From: CAZGSV01 sp964528605
GTDB lineage: Bacteria; Armatimonadota; Zipacnadia; CAZGSV01
Direction: 5' to 3'
Assembly (NCBI GenBank): GCA_964528605.1
Contig: CAZGSV010000084.1
Location: forward strand, 1-14,550
DNA: 14,550 nt
Part shown: positions 1 to 7,587 of the stretch, piece by piece
Numbering within the stretch: position 1 is the stretch's first letter
Layout: each line of letters opens with the position of its first letter
The notes under the pieces: model-generated
The model's input: only the letters and a program-made list of their open reading frames with translations
Told to the model about the DNA's origin: nothing
Databases searched by the model: none
Made by a program: the position numbers and the translations under genes

Positions 1-317
1 AACATGGGAAGGCCGCGCTGGGTTTGCGTGACCACGTCGTCGGTGACCTCCACACCGAGGTAGAGGCCTTCGTAGCGCCAGGCGAGGTGGATGAGGCCGC
101 TGAGGTCGTCGTCGCCGGTCCAGTTGCCGGCGCCGTAGGTGGCGTGCTCCGCGCCGCGGACAGTGATGGCGCCGGGCACCTCGGCCCAGTCTTGCAGGGA
201 GCCGTCAATGGCAATCGGCGGATCGGGTTTGAATGGGATCACCGGGATCTGGTCTCCGCCTAAGGACGGCGCGGCAGAGAGCACCAGGGCGCAGATCAGG
301 AGGACGGCTCTTGTCAT
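1..317 (-). CDS. Secreted protein with CBM9-like domain, N-terminal part only
   Basis: The reading frame is open from an ATG at 317 to the window edge, giving 105 residues; the C-terminus lies outside. Residues 1-20 form a Sec-type signal (MTR, then the hydrophobic stretch AVLLICALVLSAAPSLG). Next comes IDGSLQDW at 37-44, then YGAGNWTGDDDLSG at 61-74, LAWRYEGLYLGVEVTDD at 78-94. This pattern (xIDGxLxDW, then xWxxxxLYLxVxVxDD) is the usual start of a family 9 carbohydrate-binding module or related DOMON-like beta-sandwich fused to secreted enzymes and surface proteins. Binding of a glycan outside the cytoplasm is inferred from the family; which enzyme, if any, follows cannot be seen. It lies 221 bp downstream of the phospholipase-like gene, behind a probable terminator and with its own possible promoter. 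No clear Shine-Dalgarno sequence precedes the ATG. Confidence 0.8.
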   Translation of the reverse strand, partial: MTRAVLLICALVLSAAPSLGGDQIPVIPFKPDPPIAIDGSLQDWAEVPGAITVRGAEHATYGAGNWTGDDDLSGLIHLAWRYEGLYLGVEVTDDVVTQTQRGLPM

Positions 318-348
318 CTATCGCATCCGTGAGGGTTGGTTGGGCGTT

Positions 349-357
349 ATGGTAGCA
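349..357 (-). promoter_or_regulatory. Possible extended -10 promoter for the CBM9-like gene
   Basis: On the minus strand the bases read TGC followed by TACCAT, a 4/6 match to TATAAT with an upstream TG as in extended -10 promoters. Transcription would start about 25-30 bp before the ATG at 317. No recognisable -35 hexamer lies at the right distance. The site sits downstream of the hairpin/T-run at 413-440, which fits a new transcription unit. This is a pattern match only. Confidence 0.3.
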
Positions 358-412
358 GATGCAGTGACCTGCCTGCTTCCGCCGCCCAGGTGCCGTAGAC
401 GAGCCCCCAGGG

Positions 413-440
413 AAAACGGGCCGAATAGGATCCGGCCCGT
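413..440 (-). terminator. Probable rho-independent terminator after the phospholipase-like gene
   Basis: A perfect 8-bp inverted repeat (ACGGGCCG at 416-423, CGGCCCGT at 433-440) encloses a 9-base loop. On the minus strand the stem is followed by a short T-run (TTTT then CCC, counting the last stem base). It lies about 100 bp past the stop of the phospholipase-like gene and before the CBM9-like gene, so it could end that transcript. The T-run is short, so efficiency is uncertain. Confidence 0.5.
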
Positions 441-509
441 AAGAATCGCACCCCTCCTGCGGCGGGCAGGCAGGAATGCCGCTGCTACGCAACACCGGGC
501 GACTCGGCA

Positions 510-526
510 GGTCGCCCCAGGCGACC
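510..526 (-). other. GC-rich hairpin just downstream of the phospholipase-like stop
   Basis: GGTCGCC at 510-516 and GGCGACC at 520-526 form a perfect 7-bp stem with a 3-base loop, beginning 12 bases past the stop codon at 539. No T-run follows. It may protect the 3' end of the mRNA or help termination together with the hairpin at 413-440. The rest of the 318-538 interval shows nothing beyond these two hairpins and the candidate -10 element. Confidence 0.4.
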
Positions 527-538
527 GGGGGTGGGGAC

Positions 539-3500
539 CTAGGGCGCGGCGGGCACCTCCACTAGGAACGCACGGCCCTGCTGACCTTGACGGACGAAGA
601 GAGCCTGTGGCTGCATTCCGGCGGGCACCTCGAAGTAGACGCGCACGGTGGTCTCCTTGCCGGGCGCGGCCATTATCTCTATCGCCTCGTCGCGCTCCGG
701 CGCGAGCAGGTATTCGTTCCAGGGGATCTCGTCGCCCTGGGGCCCGCGCAGGGAGAAGCCGAAGGACCCCCAGGACAGAGGCTGGTCCGCCGGGGTCTGA
801 TTCTTCAGTCGCAGCGTGAAGACCAGGAAGCGCGTCCCTTCCTGCGGGGGTTGGCCCTGAATGGCGTCCCCCGTGTACTCGGCTTTGTCCACGGTGACGG
901 CGAAGTTGCCCAAGGAGTAGGTGAGGCCCATCTGGGCCGGCACTTCGGAGAGGGCAGTCACCCCCGTCGTGTCGGCAGGATCGGCGAGGGGAGGCCCGAG
1001 CGGGGTCACGGCGTTCGCCAGCGAGAACTCCAGGGGAGCGCCGTCGGCGGCGCGCACCAGCAGCGTGAGAGCCGGGCCGCGCGCCGGCATTGTAATCACC
1101 GTGTAGGCGTCAATCGTCTGGTTCGGCAGCAGCGAGGCATCAACGCTCTCGCCCGTCTGCTCGTTAAGGATGTCCTCGCAGTACTCCCGGTTCATTCCCA
1201 TCGCGTCCACCGCCGTGAAGGCGACAGTGGGCCAGGACACCCAGGTTTGCTCGGAGAGTGGGTTGCGGAGGGTGAAGTGAACCACCAGCAGTTTCTCCTC
1301 GGCGAGGGGGAAGACGACCGAGTTCCCGGTGCGAACCGTCGCCACGGTGTACTCGGCGCTGTTGAGGGTGAACTGCAACGGGCTGCTGGCGCCGAGCGTC
1401 TGCTCACCGCCGAACGGCCCCAGCAGCACCGGCGGCCGGACCGGGGGCAGCGTGGGCGGGGTGACGCCCCCCGGCGGCAAGGTGGGTTGGGACGGTGGAG
1501 TCGTCCCGCCCGGCGGAGCCGTGGGCTCCGTTGGCGCAGGCCCCAGTGGGGCTGCGCTGAAACTGGGCGGGACGGCGCTGCTGTCTGGTCCGCTGACGTC
1601 CGGCTGCACGATATACGCGGAGCCTGCCACCGGAACCAGGCCTCTCTCCACCATCATCGGGAATTCCGCCAGGCCGGAATCAAAGGACTGCTGCAGGTTC
1701 TGCCTCACCTGCGCGTCCGCAACCGCGGCAATGGCCGCACGCAAGTTCCCCTCGGCGGTCGCCGGCGTGCCGATGGTCTGCGGCAGATTGGCGAGCGTCC
1801 GCGAGAGGGCCTGTATGTCGGCCGCGCTTTGGTTGGCGGGCAGAGCCTTCAGGGCGACTTGTACGCGGCGGTAGCCCTCCGCCACCCTAGCCCCCGCTAG
1901 GGAAGCGTCCGACACATTGAGCAGGGCGCGGACGCTCAACACACCGGGATGCCTCCCGACCTTGACGCTGACTTCGTCCGGGCCGCGCATTGCCTCCTCC
2001 AGGTTCTTGCAGCCCCAGCGAGCGTTGCCGTCCATGTCAGTGGTGAAGTCAATCTGCACCGGCGTCGCGGGAGCGATTGACTGGTCGCGAGGATCAACAA
2101 TCATAACGCCCGTCATCCCAGCGACCAGGGGGCCGTATGTCCCATCCATCCGAATCCGGCAACCGGGCAACTTGAGAGGGAAGGCGCTGGGCAGCCCGAT
2201 GGAGTTGCCCTCTACGGCAAGCATCTGCTCCGGCGCTTCTACTTGGCCCCAGAGCCAGACTTCGCCAGGCGTGAACGGGGCGATAAGCGAACCGTAGGCG
2301 GACGGGTCGAAGGGGACGGAGGCGGTCGCCTGGAACGCCAATCGCTTACGGAGCAGGTCAACCGGAGTGTTGCAGGTCACCGAAGAGGGACCTGGGAAGT
2401 TAAGCCGGCCGTTGACGGCGCGGAGGACATACTCCGTGCCGTACTCGAGCGACAGTTCGGGAGTGGTCATGTACCCCTGATCAATGATGCCTCCAGTGCT
2501 TTGCCAGGGACCGGTCCTATCGCTCGCCTTGCGGTAGAAGAGCGGCGGGCCCTCGCGCTTCCCCCCGTATGCGCCGCTGCCGTCCGGCGCGGTGATCGTC
2601 ACCTCCAGCACGGCCGGCAGCACGGTGCCCTGGCGCACCCACAGCGTGCCGTCGGTACGGTTGAGAGGTGGGTAGGGCTTGAAGATGTAGGTGAAGGTCG
2701 GGAAATCGCTCGCCTGCTGGTAACCCAGAAAGCCGCCGTAGCCCGAGCCCGGCAGCCACTGACTGCTGAAGTCTATCCCGCGGATGCAGCCCAGCAGCGG
2801 GTTCTTGAAGCCCGTGGTGGCGTAGTACTGCGAGCGGGTCAGGCGGTCCACTTCACTCGGCCACAGGAGGGCAATCTTGCCCATGATCACGGAGTTGTAG
2901 AGCGCTCCGTTGATGCCGGTGATGAACTGCTGGAATCTGGCGTGGTCCGTGTTGTCGTGGACCCACTGGGATTCGGGTGGGATGGTGCCGATCTCGTTGA
3001 GAATCTCGTTCAGGTTGTTCGGAAACAGCGTGGCGTTGGCTTCGCCGTAGAGGTAATCATTGAACTGCTGCGCGTTCATCCCCATCGTCGTTTGCAGCAT
3101 CCAGTCCACGAACGTGTCCCGGATGTTGTCTATGAGCGCACTCAGGCCAATAGCCTCCAGGGCCGACTTGATGGCGCTACTCAGGCCGATGATGGCGCTG
3201 GCCACTGCGGTCGTGCCGGAGGGCGCGCCCTCCATGTCGAGGATGTACAGGAACGCCCATTCGCCCAGATTGCTGGTGAGGGCGCCGACCATCCCCTGGT
3301 CCTGTTCCACCGCCTGCTTCATCGCCGTCTCATTGGCGATGACCCAATAGGACAAGTCCGCCCCCAGGTCCCGGAACCACTCGGCGTTGTACGTCGGGAT
3401 ATCAAGGACTGGCACCGTGTCGTTGCGAGACGCGTACTTCTCCCAGTAGAGCGACGCGTAGCGCTGGATGAGCGGGTTCATCCCGGCCTGCTGCGCCCCC

Positions 3501-4126
3501 GGATCCAGCACCATCCTGTTCAGGACGAAGTTGTAGGGGATCGAGATGGTCGGGTCGCTCACGCTGACGCGTCTGTCGAGCGTGGTCTCGATTGCCAAGT
3601 GGCGCGCGATGACCCCCAGCAACGTGGGGTCGCTCGCCACCTCGCTCATACTCGGGAATGCCCTCCCCGCGTAGTAGTTAACCCAGTCGTGAGCAAATAC
3701 GTCGCCCGCGCAGTGAACCAGATAGCCGTAGGTGAAGCCCCAGGCGTCCGCGTAATTGTCGCGCTCGGCCGAATTCCACAGGTGGCGGAGCCAAGGATCG
3801 GTGTTGGGGTGAATGTACGCCTGCCCGGTCCACATATCCGGGAACCCGTCGGGACCTACGGCGCCGGCGCGGAAGTTCGAGGCGGCGTTGACCGCCATCT
3901 GCGCCCCAGGGCTAATGGAGAACTCGCCGAAGGGCGGAATCCATACCTTCCCGTCCTGGGCGTCGGCCCTGATAACGTTGGCGATGTAGATGTGGGTTTT
4001 CGGTTTCCAGGCTTGCGCGGGACCGGCGAAGATTGCGCCGCACACGAGAAGCGTGATTAGGAAGACACCGATGACTGCGATCCTTCGCCCCGCTCCTACT
4101 TCCACAGCAACCGCCTTATGTTCCAT
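539..4126 (-). CDS. Secreted zinc-dependent phospholipase C-like protein with proline-rich linker and two DUF4352-like domains
   Basis: 1195 aa. Residues 16-35 are the hydrophobic core of a signal peptide ending in AQA (37-39); cleavage there would leave Trp40 at the mature N-terminus. Bacillus cereus phospholipase C and clostridial alpha-toxin also use their N-terminal Trp as a zinc ligand. Candidate ligands follow in family order: His45, Asp93, His106, His138 and Asp142 (motif HxxxD), His146, His176 and Glu180 (HxxxE). The family hydrolyses phospholipid head groups outside the cell; activity here is inferred. Residues about 190-480 are helical, 490-730 look like beta-rich domains, and 740-830 is helical again. 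A Pro/Gly/Thr linker spans 843-905. Two beta domains at about 910-1045 and 1065-1192 resemble DUF4352 (telokin-like). Known family members are about 250-400 aa, so this is an unusually long fusion. A purine-rich stretch, AAGGGGGG, ends 8 bases before the ATG. The true substrate is unknown, and an S1/P1-nuclease-like role is not excluded. Confidence 0.85.
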   Translation of the reverse strand: MEHKAVAVEVGAGRRIAVIGVFLITLLVCGAIFAGPAQAWKPKTHIYIANVIRADAQDGKVWIPPFGEFSISPGAQMAVNAASNFRAGAVGPDGFPDMWTGQAYIHPNTDPWLRHLWNSAERDNYADAWGFTYGYLVHCAGDVFAHDWVNYYAGRAFPSMSEVASDPTLLGVIARHLAIETTLDRRVSVSDPTISIPYNFVLNRMVLDPGAQQAGMNPLIQRYASLYWEKYASRNDTVPVLDIPTYNAEWFRDLGADLSYWVIANETAMKQAVEQDQGMVGALTSNLGEWAFLYILDMEGAPSGTTAVASAIIGLSSAIKSALEAIGLSALIDNIRDTFVDWMLQTTMGMNAQQFNDYLYGEANATLFPNNLNEILNEIGTIPPESQWVHDNTDHARFQQFITGINGALYNSVIMGKIALLWPSEVDRLTRSQYYATTGFKNPLLGCIRGIDFSSQWLPGSGYGGFLGYQQASDFPTFTYIFKPYPPLNRTDGTLWVRQGTVLPAVLEVTITAPDGSGAYGGKREGPPLFYRKASDRTGPWQSTGGIIDQGYMTTPELSLEYGTEYVLRAVNGRLNFPGPSSVTCNTPVDLLRKRLAFQATASVPFDPSAYGSLIAPFTPGEVWLWGQVEAPEQMLAVEGNSIGLPSAFPLKLPGCRIRMDGTYGPLVAGMTGVMIVDPRDQSIAPATPVQIDFTTDMDGNARWGCKNLEEAMRGPDEVSVKVGRHPGVLSVRALLNVSDASLAGARVAEGYRRVQVALKALPANQSAADIQALSRTLANLPQTIGTPATAEGNLRAAIAAVADAQVRQNLQQSFDSGLAEFPMMVERGLVPVAGSAYIVQPDVSGPDSSAVPPSFSAAPLGPAPTEPTAPPGGTTPPSQPTLPPGGVTPPTLPPVRPPVLLGPFGGEQTLGASSPLQFTLNSAEYTVATVRTGNSVVFPLAEEKLLVVHFTLRNPLSEQTWVSWPTVAFTAVDAMGMNREYCEDILNEQTGESVDASLLPNQTIDAYTVITMPARGPALTLLVRAADGAPLEFSLANAVTPLGPPLADPADTTGVTALSEVPAQMGLTYSLGNFAVTVDKAEYTGDAIQGQPPQEGTRFLVFTLRLKNQTPADQPLSWGSFGFSLRGPQGDEIPWNEYLLAPERDEAIEIMAAPGKETTVRVYFEVPAGMQPQALFVRQGQQGRAFLVEVPAAP

Positions 4127-4166
4127 CTGTCAGGCCCCCCTTCTCAAACCCGAAGGCAGAGGGGAG

Positions 4167-4175
4167 ATTGTATCA
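4167..4175 (-). promoter_or_regulatory. Possible extended -10 promoter for the phospholipase-like gene
   Basis: The minus strand reads TGA then TACAAT, a 5/6 match to TATAAT preceded by TG (extended -10). It would start a transcript roughly 34 bases before the ATG at 4126, leaving room for the AAGGGGGG ribosome-binding stretch. No -35 hexamer is evident, which is usual for extended -10 promoters. If real, the phospholipase-like gene can be expressed apart from the glycosidase gene 88 bp upstream. Confidence 0.42.
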
Positions 4176-4183
4176 CGTCGGGC

Positions 4184-4202
4184 CGCGGGCCACCTGCCCG
4201 TG
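4184..4202 (-). other. Small hairpin in the glycosidase/phospholipase intergenic gap
   Basis: CGCGGGC (4184-4190) pairs with GCCCGTG (4196-4202) as a 7-bp stem including one G-T pair, around a 5-base loop. It starts 12 bases past the glycosidase stop codon at 4215. No T-run follows on the minus strand, so it is at best a weak terminator or a 3'-end stabiliser. Confidence 0.3.
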
Positions 4203-4214
4203 CGCTCTGGCAGC

Positions 4215-7200
4215 CTAGTCGAAGTGAGCGATTATCTGGGTCGGAGTCGTGCAGTCGGCCAGCGTGACCCACTCTTTCTCCGGGTCGAAGTCGGCGTAGG
4301 GCGCGCCGTTCACTTCCACGCGCGCGATGCGACGGCCATCGGGGTGACGGAAGCGCGCGCGAATCACCCGAGGCGGATTACGGTGCGGAGGCTCGATGCG
4401 CATGACGATGGTGCCGCTACCGACGCGGGATTCGAGCGCCACCGACATCGGCCCAAAGTAAGTGGACGCGTTCTCGATGCCGATGTTCTGCCCGTCAACA
4501 AGCCAGTAGCGCGGGATGGCAGCCCCGAGCCAGAGTTCGTCGCCCCGTTCCTCGACGAACATGAGGCGCAGCCAGTAAGTGGAGTTGGCTTCGTCGGAGG
4601 ACTTGTAGTGGTCGCCGCGCCAGTCGCCGATGTTGGGGAGCGCGTGCTCGGTCATCATGCGGGTGTCGGGGAAGTAACTCACAGCGAAGGCGTTGAAGTA
4701 GGCGCGGAGGAAGTGCTTGGGCTCGTCGCGGAGGAGGTAGGGGATGGGATTGGACAGGAGGTTGGCCTGCATCGAGATGCCGCCGCGGCTGAACCAGTAG
4801 CGCTCGAACTCCTCGCTGGTCAGGTTGTAGCCGTATTGCTCGGAGAGGTAGAGGTTGTCCTCGAAATCCCTGATGATCCAGGTGGCGAGGCGGTCGCGGG
4901 GGGGGAGGGCGCCGCAGCGGACTAGGTGGATGGCGCCTTCCAGAGTTTCGGTGATCCAGCCGAAGGAGCGTCCGCGGCGGTGAACGTCGGGCGGCACGTG
5001 GGGAATCCAGGAGCCGTCGCGGAGGCGCACCACCGGCGAGCGGCGCATGGCCTCCGTGTACGCGGCGAGGATGTCCTGGTGGTAGGCTTCCGCTTCAGCG
5101 AGCAGGCGCTTCCCTTCGGGATGGCCTTCGGCGTCGAGCGCGCGGGCGGCGCTGTCCATGCCCCACCAGGAATAGGTGTTGGTGGAGAGCCAGCAGCGCC
5201 AGTCGCCGATGTCCTCGAGGCGGCCGGGAGGCAGCAGGCCGCGCTCGATGGCGCGGAGCGGATTGCGCTCCGCCTCCTCGATGGTGCGGCGGCGCTCGTT
5301 GATGATCCAGTCGCAGCCCGCGACGATGTGAGGCGCCGCGCGGCGGAGCCAGGCGCCGTCGCGCGTGTACCAGTAGTGCTCCCCGAGGCACCAGAGCACC
5401 CAGCCATGGTGCTGATTGTAGCCGCCGCTCTCGTAGCCGCCGGCGCCGTAGAACTGGCCCTCGCTGGTGGAGAAATCCCCAGGGAGGCCGACGGTGCCTT
5501 GGTAATGGAGCCAGGTTTCGAGGGCGCGCTCGGCGAGTTCGTGGAAGCCGCGCCGGTCGAGGTCGCTGATCATCATGCACGACTCGTTGCTGTAGACGCC
5601 GTAGCCGAAGGTGCCGACCTTGGGCAGGTAGCGGTCGCTGCCGCCGACTTCGCGCTCGGTGTTGATGAGCAGGTGGGAGACGTGGGCGTTGTAGAAGTCA
5701 TTGATCATGGGCTCGGGGGTGCGCATCTGGGCGCCGGACCTCACGCGGGCGCGCCAGTATGCGCGCACGGCCCCGAATTGCTCTTCGAAACGGAGCGAGC
5801 GGAGTTGCTCCCAGTCTGGCGGGTCGGTGAAGGTGACGTAAGGGATGACGACCTCGAGGGTGCGGAAACGGTCGCCGGGGGTGAGGCGGGCGCGGTAGGC
5901 GATGCAGTCGGGGCCTAAGAGCTCGAGGCTGTAGTCGGCGGCGGGGGCGGGAGCGTTGAGCACAGCGCGGAGCCTCCGAGGGTCAGTGTCAGCGACGAAG
6001 ACGAGACCGTTGTCGAGGGCGAGGCGCTGGGCGCCGGCGTCGTCCGAGATGCGGAGGTCAAGCCCTGCCTCCGCAGGCGTGGGCGCGATGTTCTCCATTT
6101 CGAAGCGCATCATCAGAACCAGGGTATCGTCGGCCAGAATGCGCTCTCCGGATTTGGGGACGCCCGCGAAAGGAACGACGAAGGCCGTCTGGCGATAGCG
6201 GACGCCGTCCTGCTCCCAAGTGCTGACGGAGATAGGCAGGCAGCCGTCCACTAAGGTGCGGTTGTCGGGGTCAACCTCGGGCAGGCCGAAGTCGTAGGTA
6301 ATCTGGTCGCCGGCCCACAGGCAGCGTTCGGTGTCCCTGCCGGGAATGTGTTGCGTCCAGCGGCGATTGCAGAAGATAGCGCCGTGCTCGTCGAGCCCGA
6401 AGTGTTGACGGCCGCCTTCGAAACTGAGGGGAATGTAGTGGGGAGCCTTGGCGGGAGTGTCGCTCCAGGCGCGCGTGAACGTCTGCTCCGGCTCGTCGAA
6501 GACCCGAGAGTAGAGGTCTTTGCCCTTGGACTGGTGCCAGGCTTGCTCGGCCTGCGCATAGGTGATGGTGTCGCCGGCCTTGCGGACCAGGACGCCGAAG
6601 TCTGGAACGAAGATGTGACCCCACTTGAGCAGGTCGGAGACCCCGAAGGAGAACGTCTCTTGGGCGGCGCGTACGGTGACCACGGTCTCGTCGAAGGAGT
6701 TGTAGGCCTTGGTCTCGGCGTAGAGGATGGTGGCGCGGACGCCGTCGGTCTTGCCGCGGACTGTGGAGCGCCAGGACTTGTCGGGCGCGACGGAGACCGC
6801 TCCCCCGGGAAGGGGCTCGACGGTCTCGACCGCGCCGTTGAACGTCTCCAGATGGCCGTTCCAGACTTGCTCGTCTCGCGCGGCGCCGCCCCACTCTATC
6901 TCGACGATCACCGGCTGCCAGACGGCGTCGGTGTAGGCCTCGAATGATTCGATTGCCGGCAGTGGAGAGTCAGCGACCAGGCGTAGTTGGAGGGTCGTGC
7001 GATAGGTGGCGGCGAGGTCGTCGAGATCGGTGTACTCTGTCGAATTGATCGGATTGAAGGTGAAGGTGCAGGTCGCGCCGTTGACCTGCAAGTTGGCGTC
7101 GGCGGTTCGCCATTCGCCTTGGAACCAGTCGCCGAGGTCCTGCCATCCGGAGGAGCCTGCGCCGGAGGGTTGGTCGCGCGGGATGCGGCGGTAGGGCCAC

Positions 7201-7508
7201 TGCGACTGCCAGTATTCGAGATGCACGGAAGCGGGCGGGGGCGGGGGCCCGCCGTTTGCGAATTCGACCACGACCCGGAAGAGGTCGCGGGCGTCTTCCC
7301 ATACGACGCCGTAGTCCTTGCCTTCCTGGTCCCACCTGGTGATCTGTCCGAACGGCACGATATTCACGGTCGAACCTCCCGAGAAGTGTTGATGAGAGGC
7401 GAGGGCGGGAGCCGTCAGGGACAGCGCCGCGCATGTCAGAAGCACGAGCGCAAGCGCGCGATCGCGTGTGCGGTGTGTGGCGTTCAAACCGATCGTCCCG
7501 CTCCTCAA
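4215..7508 (-). CDS. Secreted probable six-hairpin (alpha/alpha)6 glycoside hydrolase, family unassigned
   Basis: 1097 aa. A signal peptide is seen at about 17-38 (hydrophobic LALVLLTCAALSLTAPALA, cleavage after A37). Residues 40-300 are beta-rich with no family I can name. About 390-590 looks like the beta-sandwich that precedes the helical barrel in clan GH-L/GH-G-like enzymes. About 600-945 is helical and rich in paired aromatic and acidic residues (YGVYSNE 636-642, GGYNQHHGWVLW 695-706, TYSWWGMDSAARAL 778-791, ITETLEGAIHL 852-862), as in six-hairpin glycosidases. A small beta domain ends the protein (1020-1097). I infer hydrolysis of a polysaccharide outside the cell; the catalytic acids and CAZy family cannot be assigned by eye. 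The first start in this frame is TTG with no Shine-Dalgarno. A second TTG at 7487 has GAGGAG 13 bases upstream, so the start is uncertain by 7 codons. It sits 79 bp after the heparinase-like gene in the same direction. Confidence 0.75.
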   Translation of the reverse strand: MRSGTIGLNATHRTRDRALALVLLTCAALSLTAPALASHQHFSGGSTVNIVPFGQITRWDQEGKDYGVVWEDARDLFRVVVEFANGGPPPPPASVHLEYWQSQWPYRRIPRDQPSGAGSSGWQDLGDWFQGEWRTADANLQVNGATCTFTFNPINSTEYTDLDDLAATYRTTLQLRLVADSPLPAIESFEAYTDAVWQPVIVEIEWGGAARDEQVWNGHLETFNGAVETVEPLPGGAVSVAPDKSWRSTVRGKTDGVRATILYAETKAYNSFDETVVTVRAAQETFSFGVSDLLKWGHIFVPDFGVLVRKAGDTITYAQAEQAWHQSKGKDLYSRVFDEPEQTFTRAWSDTPAKAPHYIPLSFEGGRQHFGLDEHGAIFCNRRWTQHIPGRDTERCLWAGDQITYDFGLPEVDPDNRTLVDGCLPISVSTWEQDGVRYRQTAFVVPFAGVPKSGERILADDTLVLMMRFEMENIAPTPAEAGLDLRISDDAGAQRLALDNGLVFVADTDPRRLRAVLNAPAPAADYSLELLGPDCIAYRARLTPGDRFRTLEVVIPYVTFTDPPDWEQLRSLRFEEQFGAVRAYWRARVRSGAQMRTPEPMINDFYNAHVSHLLINTEREVGGSDRYLPKVGTFGYGVYSNESCMMISDLDRRGFHELAERALETWLHYQGTVGLPGDFSTSEGQFYGAGGYESGGYNQHHGWVLWCLGEHYWYTRDGAWLRRAAPHIVAGCDWIINERRRTIEEAERNPLRAIERGLLPPGRLEDIGDWRCWLSTNTYSWWGMDSAARALDAEGHPEGKRLLAEAEAYHQDILAAYTEAMRRSPVVRLRDGSWIPHVPPDVHRRGRSFGWITETLEGAIHLVRCGALPPRDRLATWIIRDFEDNLYLSEQYGYNLTSEEFERYWFSRGGISMQANLLSNPIPYLLRDEPKHFLRAYFNAFAVSYFPDTRMMTEHALPNIGDWRGDHYKSSDEANSTYWLRLMFVEERGDELWLGAAIPRYWLVDGQNIGIENASTYFGPMSVALESRVGSGTIVMRIEPPHRNPPRVIRARFRHPDGRRIARVEVNGAPYADFDPEKEWVTLADCTTPTQIIAHFD

Positions 7509-7587
7509 GCAGCCCGGAAGAGCCCGGACAGCGGGGCAAGGCTAGCACGACAGGCGGAAAGTGGCGACCTGAGCCGAGCGCGCCGCG

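Noticed and set aside
205..495. A 96-codon minus-strand frame covering the phospholipase-CBM9 gap
   Set aside because: It overlaps the signal-peptide-coding start of the CBM9-like gene in another frame and runs through the probable terminator hairpin. The product has no recognisable features.
1430..1560. Pro/Gly/Thr-rich coding stretch as a collagen-like or tandem-repeat domain
   Set aside because: The repeats (PPGG, TPP) are irregular and short; it fits a flexible linker between modules better than a structural repeat domain.
2243..4060. A 605-codon open frame on the plus strand opposite the phospholipase-like gene
   Set aside because: It mirrors a gene with clear signal peptide, zinc-ligand motifs and ribosome-binding site. 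Its translation is low-complexity (Arg, Val, Gly, Glu rich) with no recognisable motif, as expected for the opposite strand of GC-rich DNA.
4926..5918. A 330-codon plus-strand frame opposite the glycosidase gene
   Set aside because: The glycosidase reading has coherent domains over the same bases; the antisense product is Ala/Val/Gly-rich repeats typical of antisense frames in high-GC genomes.
7509..7587. Promoter for the glycosidase gene in the 79-bp gap after the heparinase-like gene
   Set aside because: I found no hexamer pair at acceptable spacing; read-through from the upstream gene is simpler.
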